Position numbers and translations under genes: made by a program. Shown piece by piece: positions 24,319 through 35,073 of a DNA stretch of 64,000 nucleotides. Under the pieces are notes generated by a model. It was not told where the DNA came from, searched no databases, and worked only from the letters and a program-made list of their open reading frames with translations. The DNA is from Grammothele lineata (Eukaryota; Basidiomycota; Agaricomycetes; Polyporales; Polyporaceae). The stretch is taken from assembly GCA_002150815.3 (NCBI GenBank), contig NDFF03000367.1:620001-684000 (forward strand). Reading direction: 5' to 3'. Each line of letters opens with the position of its first letter. Position 1 is the stretch's first letter.

Positions 24319-25790
24319 ATGGCCCGGCGTCGTCGAGGATGGAAACATATCCGTCGTAGCGACTCTGTGGTGGTTCAATTACGACGTGCTGCAGCACGCA
24401 TAAGCAACAGCCTCAAGAATCGACCACGGACGCATACTACACTCTATTCCCTACCAATCGGACTGCTCGAGGAGATCGCCAAGCTTGCGTGCACTGATTG
24501 CGGTCGGACCGCGCGGAACCTCGCCCTCGTGTCGTCCAAGATTCGTGATGCCTCCCGTGTCGCCCATTTCCATTCCGTCAAACTGACATCAGGTTCAGCT
24601 TGACAAGTGCGAAGAGCGTACGAATCGCTCATACAGGAACGTCAGGTGGCTCAGGAACATCGGGTGGCTCAGGAACGTCAGGGGGTTCAGGAGGACGGTG
24701 ATACCACACCGCGCGTCCGCCACCTCTGCCTCTCCATCGTCCCCTTTCCTGAAGCACAAGCCGGGCTCCGCTCTTCCACCACGTCCTTCGGCCAGGCCGT
24801 CAAGGAGCACATGCTGACCGTACGAGCGCACATAGTCGCATCCGGAGAGGACGGTCCAAAAGCATGGGATATTTATAGGCGCAAGCTAGCGGAGGAATAT
24901 CATGCAGCGATCTCCGCCCTCTTTCGCACTGTTGCCCCTGATCTTGAATTCGAAATCCTTTGCGTCTTCGGGCATGGCGCATGTTTCGAACAGCGGCTAA
25001 CAGATCCTCTAATCGCTCCGAAGCCACTCGTATGCGAACGCTTCTCACGTCTGCGAGAGCTATCGTTCGCTGGGAATGAGCCTGTCTTCAAGCTCCCCAA
25101 CTTGAACGGTGATAATCTGTTCGCGCCTCAGAGCCAGGCGAGGTCGCCTTTGTTTCCCGTGTTGGAGCGCCTCCATATTGCTACACATCTGCCAAATAGC
25201 TTAAACATCCGAAAATGGGTTGTTGAGTCACCCCGGCTAGCTGACCTCCGGATCTCGCTCGACATCGACAACGTGGTATCGCCACAGCCCCGGCTGAAGA
25301 CGTTGAACGATCTGTACTGGGTTCTCGGTGAGATTTAGCCTCCGGATTCCTGCACTTCCAAGCAAGCTGATCACGATTCATGGTACCAGATCATTGCGGC
25401 ACCCCCGAGTGCATCGCAAACCCTCTCGTGAAAATCGCAATATTCCCGTTATTCCATTGGCGCCTACAGGAAGATCTCGTGGAAAATGCATCTGCTGCTC
25501 GGGAAGTCGTACTGCGCGATCTCGAAGAACGCGTTCTCCGCGCACGCGCACGGGCGGTGCTTTTCGGGGACTACCTCTGGCGGGGTACATGCTTCCCTCT
25601 GCTGGGACGTGTATTCTGGCGCATATCCAACTCCATGAACGAGTCATTGGAGAGCGGTTGGAAATGGCGTATTGAGGGTAGACGGCTCTATGGGTTCCGT
25701 GAGTCTATCTGGAGGGGTATTGGAGACTGGAGCACACAGAAACCATGGTTTTACAGGGGCGAAGAGCCTCGATTGGTGAGGAACTTCTGA
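24319..25790 (+). pseudogene. F-box-like family member with in-frame TGA (probably broken), 2 exons
   Basis: Exon 1 is 24319-25327 and exon 2 is 25390-25790, joined in phase 1 as elsewhere in this family. After a basic N-terminal extension it shows SLPIGLLEEIAKLACTDCG, then TPRVRHL, FSRLRELSFAG and LFPVLERLHI, the family order. A TGA at 24601-24603 interrupts the frame right after HFHSVKL. The same frame stays open for another 240 codons and through the splice. Just after the stop an 18-bp unit is repeated three times (24634-24687), adding QERQVA-type repeats. The C-terminal exon has diverged and lacks the usual GCW ending. Readthrough or a sequencing error are the alternatives to decay. Confidence 0.7.
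24634..24687 (+). repeat. 18-bp minisatellite, three units, in coding frame
   Basis: Units start at 24634, 24652 and 24670 with consensus CAGGAACGTCAGGTGGCT and a few substitutions. They add six-residue repeats absent from the paralogues. Confidence 0.85.
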
Positions 25791-25944
25791 CACTTAGTGC
25801 GTATGTTCTATATTCGTGGACTGTCACCTGGCATACCGGCGGCTTGGAGTTGGTTGTCGCTAACGCACTGCTCTCAGGATTTGGTATATGCTTGAGACGT
25901 CCGCATCAACCAATCATCCTTATATGAGTCTTTTGACATGTATA

Positions 25945-27325
25945 CTAGTAATAAGCAGTATTCGTCCGTGCATCTCTGTATACTAGCAGTCTAATGCATC
26001 CTCTGAACAACGAAATGTGAGTCAGATGTAAGCGACATCGATTGAGTGCAGACTGACCGTTCTGGATGTCCAAATGGAGAATTCCGCGCTTACTGGATCG
26101 CGGAAACATTGCCTCGACACGCTTCGACCACCGGCCTTCGTTGTCGTTCGCCTCGGATGAGGAGCAGATGAAGCGTACTGTAAGGCTACGAAGCTCGAGA
26201 AAGGGGATAGTCGATAGAATGTTGTCGACCTGACGTCCTCTCCACATGCGTAGTGCCGTTGTTGGGTCCGCGCCAGAGCACCAATGTGTTAAAACCAACT
26301 TCTCGATGTTCTCGGCTGTGATTTTGGACAATATCATTGAGACCCATTGGATGTTCGTTGCCATCAAGTCCACCTCGAGGTGCTTGAGTTCTCGATAACG
26401 CTTCAGATCTGACAACAACCAAGATGATGAGAGGAGCAATTACGCATTGAACAGGATGCTGCAGCAGCATACCTGAGAAGGTTTCAGGCGGCACACTGTC
26501 GTCGTCTTCGTTGAGTACGTTAAGGGAGAGTGTCTTGATACCCGGGCCAAAGAGAGACAATATATCGTTCAAGTTCGTCTCTCCGCTTAACTGCTCGCAA
26601 TAGCATTTCAGGGGTCATGGTACCACCGCGGAGAGGCATGGTGTGCGACGTGAGAAATAGGAATAATGCGGACGAGACAACTCTGAGCGTACCTCGAGCT
26701 TGGATAGGTTTCTACAATGGCCGGTATAACACCGTTCTTCTAGAGGCGCAACGCCCTCCGTAGACCAACTGCAAGAATATACCTGTAGCTCAGATATACC
26801 GGGGAACGACCATATTGTACGCAGGAAGTCTTTGTACGTTGAGAATTGCACCTGCTGGAGGCGAAGAATTTCCAACGTGCGACAAGTGGCGAACGTCCTG
26901 ATGAACGGAAGGAAAGATGCTGGAATACTTTGTTCAGGATGGGCGTCGATAGAGAGACAGTGCAGGTTGATGAGTTGTCCGATGGCGTACGGAGTGAAAG
27001 GGATGGGATTCGAATCAGCGGAAAGGCGGCCGCGGAGTGTACTACTAGCACGTTTCCGGAAGGGTGAAGTCACGAAATGAATTTCGTGAACAAGGGCGCC
27101 AAGTTTCGGGGATTCTGTCAGTGTGCGGGAGAGAAGGATAAATCCTTCCTTGTCGTGGAGGAAAATTTCGTAGTAGAGCCGATAGCGAGCTCTTGAAAGC
27201 CAGTCTTGGCATGTGAGCGCGCAGGCGCGCAGCGTCGCACAAAAGACGGGGATTGTATCCGGCGTGAATCCGTCGATAACGAGGGACCATATGTCGAGTG
27301 GAAGGACAGGCATAGAGGAGCGCAT
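25945..27325 (-). CDS. F-box-type protein (general basidiomycete class), about 3-4 exons
   Basis: The first exon starts at 27325 and shows an F-box-like start VLPLDIWSLVIDGF followed by ACALTCQDWLSRARYRLYYEI, the usual basidiomycete F-box pattern. It runs to about 26693 (NLSKLE) before a GTACGC donor. A middle exon encodes LFGPGIKTLSLNV, and a further exon (from about 26410) encodes DLKRYRELKHLEVDL to HLDIQNG, a repeat-like Leu-rich region. The 3' end is either an open reading to 25945 or a spliced end near 25983 (EDALDC). It does not share the CTDGG/GCW signature of the neighbouring family, so it is a separate lineage. Presumed substrate adaptor of an SCF ubiquitin ligase (inference). Confidence 0.65.
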
Positions 27326-27735
27326 CGTCGGTGTAGAGCCGGAAGAAATAGCGACGAGACGGGTTCAACGGACCGATGCTCTTGCAGCTGATATCGATGT
27401 TATTTGGTCGTGTTAGGATCAAAAGCCGACGGCTTCCCGATGAATCTGTTGTTCCGGCCAGTGATGATGTCATCGCACTGGTATCCGGGGAAGTCCCCTA
27501 TAGACATCAGCTACGACGTGAGGCCATTGATGCAACACCAAAGTATTGAATGAAAAACTTACTTGGATCAGCGATCATCTTTAGCCATCTTTGAGCCATC
27601 CGACCTGACGGAGTCATTAGGCCTTGTGCTCTTCCAATCTCCCATTACGCCTCTGTGATTGATGAGAATTCTCACCCATTAGTATCGTACGAACAATTCA
27701 ATCACCAACAATTTACTTGATCCTAACACCCGTAC
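27326..27735. other. Short intergenic stretch
   Basis: About 410 nt between the start of one minus-strand gene and the end of the next. Nothing recognised. Confidence 0.5.
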
Positions 27736-28912
27736 TTATTCCGTTCTCCAGCAGCCTATCCCCCCATCCAACCTCTCCATCCACTCGCGCCGTGTATTCT
27801 CCATCATTTTTTCCCAATCGTCTCGACCCCAAGCCTCTACAAGCCTAGGCCGTAAGCGTGTTGCATGACGCTGCACAAACGGTAGATACTTCGTCAACTT
27901 GCGATACGCTGCATACGGATTGCCGCATTTCCCGCCGGGCGCTGGCGGCGGGCAAGGTTGAAGGAGCAGCATCTCTAGGTTTTCGAAGATTTCGCGGTGG
28001 TTTTCTCTGGGTCGCGGCCTCTTTGCTGAGAACCGATGTCGCATCATCACTTCTTCTCCTTGGGCCCAGTCTTGCTGTATTGACCGACGTACGCACGGGA
28101 GGGTCTCTTATGCATGTATTACGAAGTAAGAAGACTGTTGACACTGAATTAGGATAGACTGGCCACTTACTTGGACCGACGATAATCTCTAAATCCTCCC
28201 CAACGGAACCGTCCATCGTCCAAATATTAGAAACGAATAGGTGTGTTACCGCAGGAGCGCGTGAAAGCAGCATGGCGAGATCAAACCCTCTGGTGCAGGG
28301 TAGTCGCAACCGCTCGAGGCGAGGCAATGGTGGAAAGATCGCGGTGTCGACGCTGGGAAATCTTGTCGCTCCGATATTCGGTTGTTGAGTGGCCGTATGC
28401 CAATGCAGACGATCGATACCCCTAGCTGACCCGATGACGGAGAGCTCTCGCAGCTCTGGGAAGCTCATCCGTCCAATGTTTGCAGGGAACGCGGACGTTC
28501 TATCCCCCCACAATGATTCGGGGCCGGCAACGAGCACGAGCGTGTGGAGGTCTTCGGCAACGAGATCGAGAAGCGTGGAGGCGTGCGCGCGGAAAGCGCC
28601 CAGGTTGGGAGCTTCGTCATGCGGCGTGATGTTTGAGTCGCGCTTGCCGCATTCGAGAAGGAGATGGCGGATGCGTGGGATAGGTGCGCCGGTAGCTTTG
28701 GCCCAGCCGCGTCCGGAGGCGAAGCACGCGAGGAAGTGGTGCAGATTCTGGGGGTTTGCGTAATGGAGTTGAACGGAGAAGAAGCGGATGTGGCGGGAGG
28801 CGTCGCGAATGTACTTGGATGTGAGGGAGAGTGAGTAACCTGTGTACCCTCCGTCGATGCATGCCAGCCTGCCGACACGCTCGAGGAGCTCCGGGGGAAG
28901 AACGGCCAACAT
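27736..28912 (-). CDS. F-box-like protein, CTDGG/GCW family, 2 exons
   Basis: Minus exons 28912-28171 and 28070-27736, 358 residues, phase-1 intron. It opens LPPELLERVGRLACIDGG and continues YTGYSLSLTSKYIRDA and IRFFSVQL. The middle region contains PRIRHLLL, VAEDLHTLVLVAG, FPELRELSVIGS, LPRLERLRLP and RAPAVTHLFVS. Exon 2 has MLLLQPCPPPAPGGKCGNPY and ends REWMERLDGGIGCW. This is one of the best complete members and serves as a template for judging the broken ones. The first block resembles an F-box helix bundle and the middle a few irregular Leu-rich repeats. An SCF-adaptor role is plausible but unproven. Confidence 0.82.
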
Positions 28913-29368
28913 GTCTGTGACTGGAGGTTATGGACGTCAGTGTGTATTAGGTACGCTGGTACCATTCATATGATGACTGCGTACCCTGGCAATGAGTTAG
29001 ATATGTCAGAATGACTGAAGCAAGGTCGTGGTGGTGCGATAAGTTTGAGGTTTCGCCTACGACAGCTTCGTGGGGTCTTATCAAGGCGGAGCTAATGCGC
29101 TCTGGAAGTATCGCTTATTTGGGGAGAGCTGTGCGCTTACTGCTGTACAGGAAGGATCGTAGGCTATAAACTTGGGCGGTTGATTGTGGATGAGCACAAC
29201 AATGCAATGTATGTGTTGTTACCATCTGTGGCGATGGAAGTCAGAGAATAGGCCGCGCGAGACCATCCCCTACTTCTGAAGGTCCTGTGTGAGATCCAAC
29301 CTGTGAACATTGAAACCTTACAGTGAGCTGCATTTCTGAGCTGTCACCGTGGACTGTCGTCATAACAG
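28913..29368. other. Intergenic, unclear
   Basis: Upstream of the minus-strand F-box-like gene. If the small open frame at 29369-29647 is real, its first exons should lie here, but I could not define them. Confidence 0.35.
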
Positions 29369-29647
29369 GCGCCATATGAGCAAACAGCGAACGTGCCAAA
29401 ATACTCCATTACGAGCGACGTTACTACGAGCAGCTCGTCATGGTGGTACATGATGGAGTCGTGGTATCATTCAGACATCCATAGCTTCGTTAGACGCGAC
29501 CTGCGCGTCATCCTGCTTCGCACGAACCATGACATGACGCTCTGGCCGCTCAACGATAGCTGGGCATCGACGAAATGGAACGTCAAGGAAAAGCGATCTG
29601 AAAAGGCTACAGAGGGACGCGAACCAGCATCGCAGCACTATCAGTAA
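29369..29647 (+). CDS. Possible terminal exon of a small unknown gene (partial)
   Basis: An open frame follows a good acceptor (CATAACAG at 29361-29368) and runs 92 codons to a stop. It is rich in Trp, His and Ser, with segments WWYMMESWYHSDIHSFVRRD and MTLWPLNDSWASTKWNV that look more like protein than random sequence. There is no in-frame ATG before the internal one at about 29450, so an upstream exon is needed. I do not recognise a family. Confidence 0.3.
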   Translation, partial: APYEQTANVPKYSITSDVTTSSSSWWYMMESWYHSDIHSFVRRDLRVILLRTNHDMTLWPLNDSWASTKWNVKEKRSEKATEGREPASQHYQ

Positions 29648-29681
29648 GGGAAGTGATTATTGCACAAATGACTCACGAAGC

Positions 29682-30851
29682 CTACGCCCAGCTGTGCCGC
29701 AAGTCAGGCATGGTTTTATTCCTCTGCCTGAATAGCGACGGCCAGCGTGTCTTCCCCTCCGACACAGGTCGCGAGCCCTCCGTGCGCGCACGCTCGTGTC
29801 CATGTCTACGCCCTTGGTGAACATCTGCGTCCTCGTCTTCGTCTTCATCTTCCTCGTCCCCGTCCTCGTCGTGCCCGTCGCGGCCCCCCTCGTGCATCGT
29901 CGCTGGTCGCTTCTTCTGCAATATCCCTGGCCGTGGCAAGTCCGGTGCCCACGAGATCGATGAGATCGCGGTACGCGTCCAAGGCCGCGCGTGGCGCGGG
30001 GTCGGCGCGAACTGCGGTGGAAGCGGGAACGCGAGCGGGCCGCGTTCTCCGCGTGGGGCTTCGGCCTCGACATCAGCTTCGGGAGCGTCGGACTCGGACA
30101 CCTTCCGGTGCGGGACCGTGAGATGCATGCCGTCTGCGTCCTCGGTGGACGGGAAGGGCACCTCGGTCAAGTCAAAGCTCGACGGAGATGTGATGACGAT
30201 CGACGGCAGGCCGCCGTCGTCCCCGTCCCCGTCCTCGAAGTACCCGCGCGGTGCGCGCTCCGCCTCCATCCCCGGCCTCGCAGCCGGCTCCCCCGCGGCT
30301 TCCTCCGCGTCCTCCGCGGCCTCGCCCTCCCTGGCAGACTCGTACATCGCTATCCTTCGCCTCAGGCGGTCCACCTCCTCGCACCTGACGCCTAGCTCCC
30401 AGCGGATGCCCTCTACCTCCGCGCGGCCGAGGTTCACGAGCGCCTTGAGGCGCCCGCGTTCCTCCTCCGCGGCGGCGAGCAGGCGCGCGAGGCCCTCGGC
30501 CTTCCAGCCGGTCACCTTGAGCTCGCACGCGGCGTCGGCGAGCGCGCGTTGGCGCTCGCGCGCCTCGCGGCCCTTGGCGAGCAGGAGCTCCGCGGACTCG
30601 CACCGCTTGCGCGCGGCGGCCTTGAGCGCGGCGCGGGCCTCGCGCAGGTCTTCGGCGCGCACGCGCAGCTGCTTCTGTGCGTCGGCGAGACGGAGGGAGA
30701 GCGCTGCAGCTTGGGCTTCGGAGGCGCGTAGGCGGGCGTGGGTGTCCGCAGCATGTTGCGAGGCGAGAAGGAGGCGGGGGGCGGCAGCTTCCTCTTGGAG
30801 GGCGACGAGGTCGGGAAGCGTAGGTGCTGCGGAAAAGGGGCTCATGCGCAT
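29682..30851 (-). CDS. Coiled-coil protein of unknown function, single exon
   Basis: 389 residues from ATG 30851. Residues about 10-180 are an almost continuous Ala/Leu/Glu/Arg-rich coiled coil (for example RLRASEAQAAALSLRLADA, AEEERGRLKALVNLG, GVRCEEVDRLRRRIAMYES). The second half is acidic and disordered, with an Asp/Glu run (DEDGDEEDEDEDEDAD), and ends KTRWPSLFRQRNKTMPDLRH. No enzyme domain is visible. Upstream, a 160-codon open frame on the same strand with two hydrophobic stretches ends at 30842, overlapping this start, but I do not trust it. Role unknown; scaffolding would be a guess. Confidence 0.65.
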   Translation of the reverse strand: MRMSPFSAAPTLPDLVALQEEAAAPRLLLASQHAADTHARLRASEAQAAALSLRLADAQKQLRVRAEDLREARAALKAAARKRCESAELLLAKGREARERQRALADAACELKVTGWKAEGLARLLAAAEEERGRLKALVNLGRAEVEGIRWELGVRCEEVDRLRRRIAMYESAREGEAAEDAEEAAGEPAARPGMEAERAPRGYFEDGDGDDGGLPSIVITSPSSFDLTEVPFPSTEDADGMHLTVPHRKVSESDAPEADVEAEAPRGERGPLAFPLPPQFAPTPRHARPWTRTAISSISWAPDLPRPGILQKKRPATMHEGGRDGHDEDGDEEDEDEDEDADVHQGRRHGHERARTEGSRPVSEGKTRWPSLFRQRNKTMPDLRHSWA

Positions 30852-31628
30852 ACAAGCGCGCGAGAGAGACGGGGGGACGCTGGTACGGACCTGGATATTG
30901 TTGGGCCAGCGGGGTAAGCATAAGCAGGATCTCGCAGGTGGAGGAAGAGGGATCGCACCAGGACATGAGAGGCAACGAGGATAAGTAGAACGGTCAAGAT
31001 ACTCTTGGGAGCTTGCTGGCGGTTGGTACGTGGCAGAAAGAGTGTCGCAAAGTAGAGAAAGGCTATCAGGAAGGTCACGATCGTGGGCACGTTGAATCTC
31101 CTAGTCGTGGAGGACCCGGGCGAGCCGAGGTCGGGTATCGACAGTGGCAAGGACAATCGACGTAGGTTGCGAAGGAGTTGCAGCGAAGATCGACGTGGTT
31201 GATTCACAGATCGTGCAGTCGTGCGAGGAGTCGTCCGGAGGGCGAGATGAAGGGAGTATTGGAAACCGAAAAACATGCACCGGGCGACAATCTTGAAGAG
31301 CATGGTGCGCTGGGAAGATGACAACGAAGGGAAAGATCAAAGGGCAAGGCACCGAGGCATGAAACAATGAAAGGGAAGGGAAAACAGGAGGCAGACAACA
31401 CGGTCGAAACGGAGGTAGCGCAGGGCCTGGCTGCTCAGGGGTACGAGAATTTGAATCTTCGCGGAACCGAGCTGGCCGATCCCGTCACAAACACATATTT
31501 CTGTTATCAGGCTGGAATGTCCGATGAGCCCAAGCTCAGACGATTCAGCGGCGCAGCAGCGTCACGAGGCAAATAATACATTCCGTATTCACACCTGAGT
31601 TCCGCGAGAAGAGGGTTACACTATCCAT
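30852..31628. other. Intergenic between two minus-strand genes
   Basis: Holds the promoter and 5' UTR of the coiled-coil gene and the 3' flank of the dehydrogenase. No supported gene. Confidence 0.45.
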
Positions 31629-32718
31629 CTATGGGTGCTCGAGGAGATAGCCTCCATCGACCGCCACGGTCTGCGAGCCACGTGTCAGGGAGAACGTCAC
31701 ATAGAGTGTGTGAAAACTGACCTGTCCATACGCATACTCATTGCATGCGAGGAAAAGGGCTGCCTGGGCCATGTCTTCTTCACGACCAGGACGTCCAGCA
31801 GGAATACCTTTCTTCTCGCCGTAGTCGGCAGGAACGTCCATGTGCGACCGATTAGACTCGTCCGACTCCCCGACTATAACAACCGCATGAGTCAGCTGCA
31901 GCAAATCGATCGACAAGACGGTCCCAACCTGTCATTTCGCTCGGGAAGATACCAGGCGCAATGCTATTAACCCGGACCTTAACGCCTGGCCGGCGGAACT
32001 CTTGTGCGAGCAGCTGACTGAGCTGTATCGTCGCCGCTTTTGACACGTTGTACTTGAAATGATGCTGTGTCGTGCGAGTGATACCAGAGATGGACGAGAT
32101 GTTGATAACGGTGCCGGTATGGCCGTTACGCGAAGCAGCGGAGAGAAGGGGGAGGAACGCGGTGGACGTGAAGAAATACCTGCATGTATGCGGGTTACTA
32201 CGCGACGGGGGAAAAGACAAAACATGTGCGTACCCTATGACGTTTGTGCGATACACTGTCTCCCAGTCGGACAGCTTCTCGCTCCAGAGTTCCTCCTTCA
32301 GTGCCGCCGCGCTCTCGTCGCCTTTCTCCACCGCGCTCGTTCCGATGCTCACACCAGCGTTATTGACGAGTACATCCACGTGGTCTTCATTCTTCTGCAG
32401 CTCTTGAACGAGGTTGTGGATAGAATCCTTGTCGGCGCAATCTGCGGAGATCGGGATGATCTGGCCCCGAGGATGAAGAAGAGTCTTTCCCCAGGATTTG
32501 ACTGCCGTCTCCAGAGCCTCCTCGCGACGTCCGGTGATGTAAACGCGTGCACCATTGTTGGCAAAGGCGCGAGCAATCATGAGACCAATGCCAGTTCCGC
32601 CGCCGGTGACTACGACAACCCAGGCTTCGACGTCAAAGAGACTAACTGCAGCGTACTTGGCGTTCTCGGGGTGCATTTCAAAGTCGGCTTGGATGTTGGT
32701 AGCGTATAGGGAGCGCAA
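31629..32718 (-). CDS. Short-chain dehydrogenase/reductase (SDR), 4 exons
   Basis: Minus exons 32718-32234, 32179-31929, 31873-31722 and 31670-31629 give 309 residues, all phases consistent. Classical SDR features in order: TGGGTGIG (Rossmann nucleotide-binding loop, residues about 37-44), the Arg-containing YITGRR, NNAGVS, INISSIS (catalytic Ser) and YNVSKAA (catalytic Tyr and Lys), then PG.F.SEMT. The tail FLACNEYAYGQTVAVDGGY is the usual SDR C-terminal pattern. Expected activity is NAD(P)-dependent oxidation or reduction of a small carbonyl/alcohol. The Arg in the loop after beta-2 favours NADP(H), a weak inference. The natural substrate cannot be deduced. Confidence 0.93.
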
Positions 32719-33420
32719 GAGGAAGGTCTTGATTCCTGGCCATCATGAGAATGCTTATATACAGTATGTAGATTGCGGAGGAGCGATGGCTGACGCAGAG
32801 GAGAGGAGGAGAGACTAAACAATGTCGTCAGTGCTCGATCCAAGCCAGGAGGGTCGAACAACGAATGCCGACGGAACGCAAGCGCCTGATCCCGCGCCGG
32901 TTCTTGCCGGTTCCTTGCTGTCAATAGGCGGTGGGTTGAACGCGAACGTTGAACGTTGACTCGATGCCGACAAGCCTACCACCTGAAATCGTTCCTTACC
33001 ACTCGATGCGCAACCATTGCAAGCAACGTGAATACTATCTACAACCATCCGGAGTCATGAGAAGAGCGACCAACAGGCTCACCGGTTCCGTACGTATACC
33101 TCCAGTCTAAATTCCCTTACCATCCGCTGACTCATTTGACACGTCCATCGCTCAGTCACGACGGCTGCTCTGATAGTTGTCAACCAGCTGCTAACCTGAA
33201 TCCGTCGGACGGATTGCGCACTTCAATTGTATCTCACGCCATAGGCTAGGTAAAAGCTATGCTCTGCGGTCTCAAAGGAAGCCTATAACTTGGTTACGTC
33301 GATGATCTGAACCTTGCTACCCCGCTCAAAGGCACCCGGGCCCACCAACCGCATCCTTCCACATGTCTCACCCGCCGCCTCGCTGTTAGTATCACTACTC
33401 TGAGGTCTACCGCTACAGAC
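32719..33420. promoter_or_regulatory. Divergent intergenic region
   Basis: About 700 nt between the SDR (-) and an F-box-like gene (+), so it contains both promoters. No clear core elements or genes are seen. Confidence 0.4.
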
Positions 33421-34689
33421 ATGCTCACCGTACGTGATATCCCGGTCATGGAGCCGTCCATGCGCACTCACATCGGTTTTTTTCGACAGAAAGATCCGCT
33501 TGGTTGCCTTCCTGTGGAGCTGCTTGAACACATCGGCAAATCGGCATGTGTAGACGGGGGGCTCACGGGATGCTCCCTTTCACTCGTATCAAAGCATGTT
33601 CGGGAGGCGACGCGCTCTATCCGCTTCTTCTCTGTTCAGATCCGAAACACTTCCCCGCAACAGCTCGAGCAGTTTCTCGCAACCTTCACATCAGAGCGCG
33701 CTCGAGCAAGGGCCACCATTCCTCGTATTCGTCACCTCCTTCTTACCTCCAGAAGGCGATCAAAGCAATATGACAACATTTATCCCGTTCCTTTGGAGGA
33801 CGACCTTCCTGAATTTCACGCCAACGTCTCCACCTTCATTGGCCTAGTGGCCGCCGATCTCTACACCCTCACCCTCGTCAGTGGACACTACGGCTGGCGT
33901 AATGAGATTTTGCTCCCAGGGTCCCTCGGGAGACACGACTTCTCCGAATTGCGTGAGTTGTCCCTCATGGGATGGAGCCAAGGGTCCTGGGATTTCATCC
34001 CCCCGCCGGACCCGCAACACCTCCTGCGGCTCACGAGCATAGAGGCAGACGAGCTTCCTGCGGAGTACCCACCATTCCCTCGCCTCACCCACCTCCGGCT
34101 CCCCAGTTCCGCCGCATGGAACCTGCGTCATTGGACTTCTCGTGCCCCAGCTGTGACGAACCTTTTTATCTCGCATATGGAGCAGTTTCACACCGAGGAG
34201 TCCGGCGAGGCGAAAGATCTAAAAGCCCTTGTGGGATCAGGTATGCAATAACACGCTGTTCGAGACCAACGTAGCTGATGTACAAGCCTTTTCACAGCCG
34301 ATTATGTACACTGGGGTGTGCATTACTGCACCAGTCCATATTATCACGCGGTCGAAGATGGCATGTATGCGCCTCCGGCCCCGGAAGTGAAGAGAACAAT
34401 CCTCCCGAAACTGCAGACCCTCCTCGTCCAAGCCATCCCACCGCCTCCCCCGCCACAAATGTGCGGTAACGCGTATATGCAACACTCAGAATTCATTGAT
34501 CGCCTCGATTGGATGCACCGCACGGCGGCTTCAGTTCCTTTTGGGCTCGTTCCACATGGAGAGTGGCTCGATGCCCAGGCGAAGGAGGACGCGGCATTAT
34601 GCGAGTGGAAGGACCGGATCGAAGGTGGTCAAGGCTGCTGGGATACGGAAGCGTCCTGGGTTAATGATGTTGACGTCAGAAAGCAATGA
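33421..34689 (+). CDS. F-box-like protein, CTDGG/GCW family, 2 exons
   Basis: Exons 33421-34240 and 34298-34689, 403 residues, phase-1 intron. After a 30-residue leader it shows LPVELLEHIGKSACVDGG, LTGCSLSLVSKHVREA and IRFFSVQI. Then come PRIRHLLL, VAADLYTLTLVSG, FSELRELSLMG, FPRLTHLRLPSS and RAPAVTNLFIS. Exon 2 gives LQTLLVQAIPPPPPPQMCGN and CEWKDRIEGGQGCW. The Cys that opens the CTDGG block is kept, while Thr is Val. No lesion is seen. Putative SCF-type adaptor (inference). Confidence 0.85.
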
Positions 34690-35073
34690 AGGAGGGTGCC
34701 AGTATGACCTGTGTATATAATGAGGCTCGCCGGCCTTAGGGACAGTAAGAGACCGATGCATATCGTTGCTGTGAGTTCACTCCTCATCGCAACGCTGTCT
34801 GATGCGCGTCTTTAGAGCCTGCGGTCTGTCATCTCAACCCTGCCCCACATGGGATGCTGTTCTGCGCAGCAGCAGCGGTTTCATCTGAACAAATGCTTAC
34901 CCAGTCGAGTCGCTGCCGCTGTCCCCAGAGAAATCAATTTGCCGCCGACTTTGTATCTTTACCACAACGACGGCTTCAAATACGCCTGCGGTTTGTGCCT
35001 ATCGTACAGTATGGTCGCTCACTAGCAGGAAGACTAACGCGATAAACGTGTGCAGGCTTCAAGATAGGAAAAC
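34690..35073. other. Intergenic spacer
   Basis: About 380 nt with a TATATAAT at about 34715-34722. Nothing else recognised. Confidence 0.45.

Noticed and set aside
30842..31324. 160-codon minus-strand open frame with two hydrophobic stretches
   Set aside because: It overlaps the start of the coiled-coil gene, has basic low-information sequence outside the hydrophobic parts and no homologous motif. More likely 5' flank.
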